The translations under genes and the position numbers were made by a program. The notes under the pieces were generated by a model. That model was not told the DNA's origin. It was given only the letters and a program-made list of their open reading frames with translations, and searched no databases. From contig CAYXMJ010000176.1 of assembly GCA_964465915.1 (NCBI GenBank), forward strand, positions 1-6,192: a stretch of DNA of 6,192 nt. Direction: 5' to 3'. Positions 5,691 through 6,192 of the stretch are shown piece after piece. Positions within the stretch are counted from its first letter, which is position 1; each line of letters starts with the position of its first letter. This DNA is from CAVPHV01 sp964465915 (GTDB taxonomy: Bacteria; Actinomycetota; Acidimicrobiia; Spongiisociales; UBA5794).

Positions 5691-5712
5691 AGCGCGTTGA
5701 TCGGGTCGCCGT

Positions 5713-6192
5713 CTAGACCAGGTCTTGCTCGCGAATGCCGAATGATGGATGACGCAGGCGGCACAGCGCCAGCTTCTCCAACTGGCGGATTCGCTCCCGG
5801 GTGAGGTTGAATTCCTCGCCGATCTCCTCGAGGGTGCGAGGCACGCCGTCGTAGAAGCCGTAGCGCAGCGCCAGGATGCGGCCCTCCCTCACGGGGAGAC
5901 GCTCGATCGACTTGCGCAGGCTGTTGGCGATATCGAGCTCTTCGGTCACCCGCACGGGGTCGACCGCGTCTTCATCCTCGATGAAGTCGCCCAACTGCGC
6001 GCCGTCTTCGCCGACCGGCTGCTCGAGCGACACGGTGTCGGCAACGCCAAGAGCCAATTCGACCTTGTCGACGTTGACCCCGGCTTCTTCGGCGATTTCC
6101 TCGGGCTTCGGCTCGCGACCCAACTCAGCCTTCAGGCTGGCTTGAGCGGCGCGAACCGCGGCGAGGGTGTCATGAAGATGAACCGGGATGCG
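5713..6192 (-). CDS. sigma-70 family RNA polymerase sigma factor (group 1/2), N-terminal part outside window
   Basis: Visible are the last 159 residues of a sigma factor that directs RNA polymerase to promoters. The frame is open to the right edge, so the TTG at 6123-6121 is not the start. The first residues, RIPVHLHDTL, are the region 3 entry found in primary-type sigmas. Region 3 continues with GREPKPEEIAEEAG (about 25-38). The acidic linker 3.2 (finger) follows with SLEQPVGEDGAQLGDFIEDE (55-74), and region 4 ends the protein. Region 4.2 contains TLEEIGEEFNLTRERIRQLE (120-139), the helix-turn-helix that reads the -35 element, then RLRHPS. The tail after RHPS is only nine residues (FGIREQDLV) and lacks the usual basic ending of the housekeeping factor. 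A group 2 paralogue therefore seems somewhat more likely than the primary sigma, but regions 1 and 2 would be needed to decide. Family identity is near certain. Confidence 0.93.
   Translation of the reverse strand, partial: RIPVHLHDTLAAVRAAQASLKAELGREPKPEEIAEEAGVNVDKVELALGVADTVSLEQPVGEDGAQLGDFIEDEDAVDPVRVTEELDIANSLRKSIERLPVREGRILALRYGFYDGVPRTLEEIGEEFNLTRERIRQLEKLALCRLRHPSFGIREQDLV

Noticed and set aside
6121..6123. TTG as start of a 136-residue sigma-like protein
   Set aside because: The frame continues to the window edge with the conserved RIPVHL region 3 entry, so the codon is an internal Leu.
1..6192. CRISPR arrays, tRNA/rRNA genes, insertion sequences, prophage or toxin-antitoxin genes
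   Set aside because: No regularly spaced repeats, cloverleaf or rRNA-like segments, transposase motifs or terminal inverted repeats were seen on either strand.

Overview
The window is GC-rich bacterial DNA with tightly packed genes, GTG/TTG-tolerant starts, TAnnnT-type -10 hexamers and a DrrAB/TetR cassette of the kind common in Actinobacteria. I infer a high-GC actinobacterium, possibly of the Acidimicrobiia; that placement rests on general protein flavour and is not proven. No RNA gene, CRISPR array, insertion sequence or phage gene was seen.

Layout. (1) Positions 3-2201, plus strand: the 3' part of a large HerA/VirB4-like (FtsK-HerA superfamily) ATPase. Its reading frame is open through the left edge and starts at an IDPKGD motif, so the Walker A and the true start lie outside. 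(2) Positions 2202-2327: a short spacer with a possible terminator for the ATPase and two TGGACA-containing palindromes 21 bp apart, candidate operators. (3) Positions 2328-4671: a three-gene operon with 4-base ATGA overlaps at both junctions: a DrrA-type ABC ATPase, a DrrB-type six-helix ABC-2 permease, and a TetR-family repressor. The simplest reading is a self-regulated drug or lipid exporter, with the last gene repressing the operon through the upstream palindromes. (4) Positions 4750-5136: a small conserved-looking protein of unknown function whose layout resembles the regulatory domain of 2-isopropylmalate synthase, possibly translated from a leaderless mRNA. (5) A stem-loop at 5145-5186 sits between convergent genes. 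(6) Minus strand, 5597-5208: a two-CBS-domain protein. (7) Minus strand, 6192-5713: the C-terminal half (regions 3 and 4) of a sigma-70 family factor of group 1 or 2, cut by the right edge, with a terminator candidate after it.

No clearly new multi-gene system is visible. The points most worth following are the operator/start-site architecture of the efflux operon, a perfect 11-bp hairpin inside the ABC ATPase gene, and the stand-alone LeuA-regulatory-like protein.
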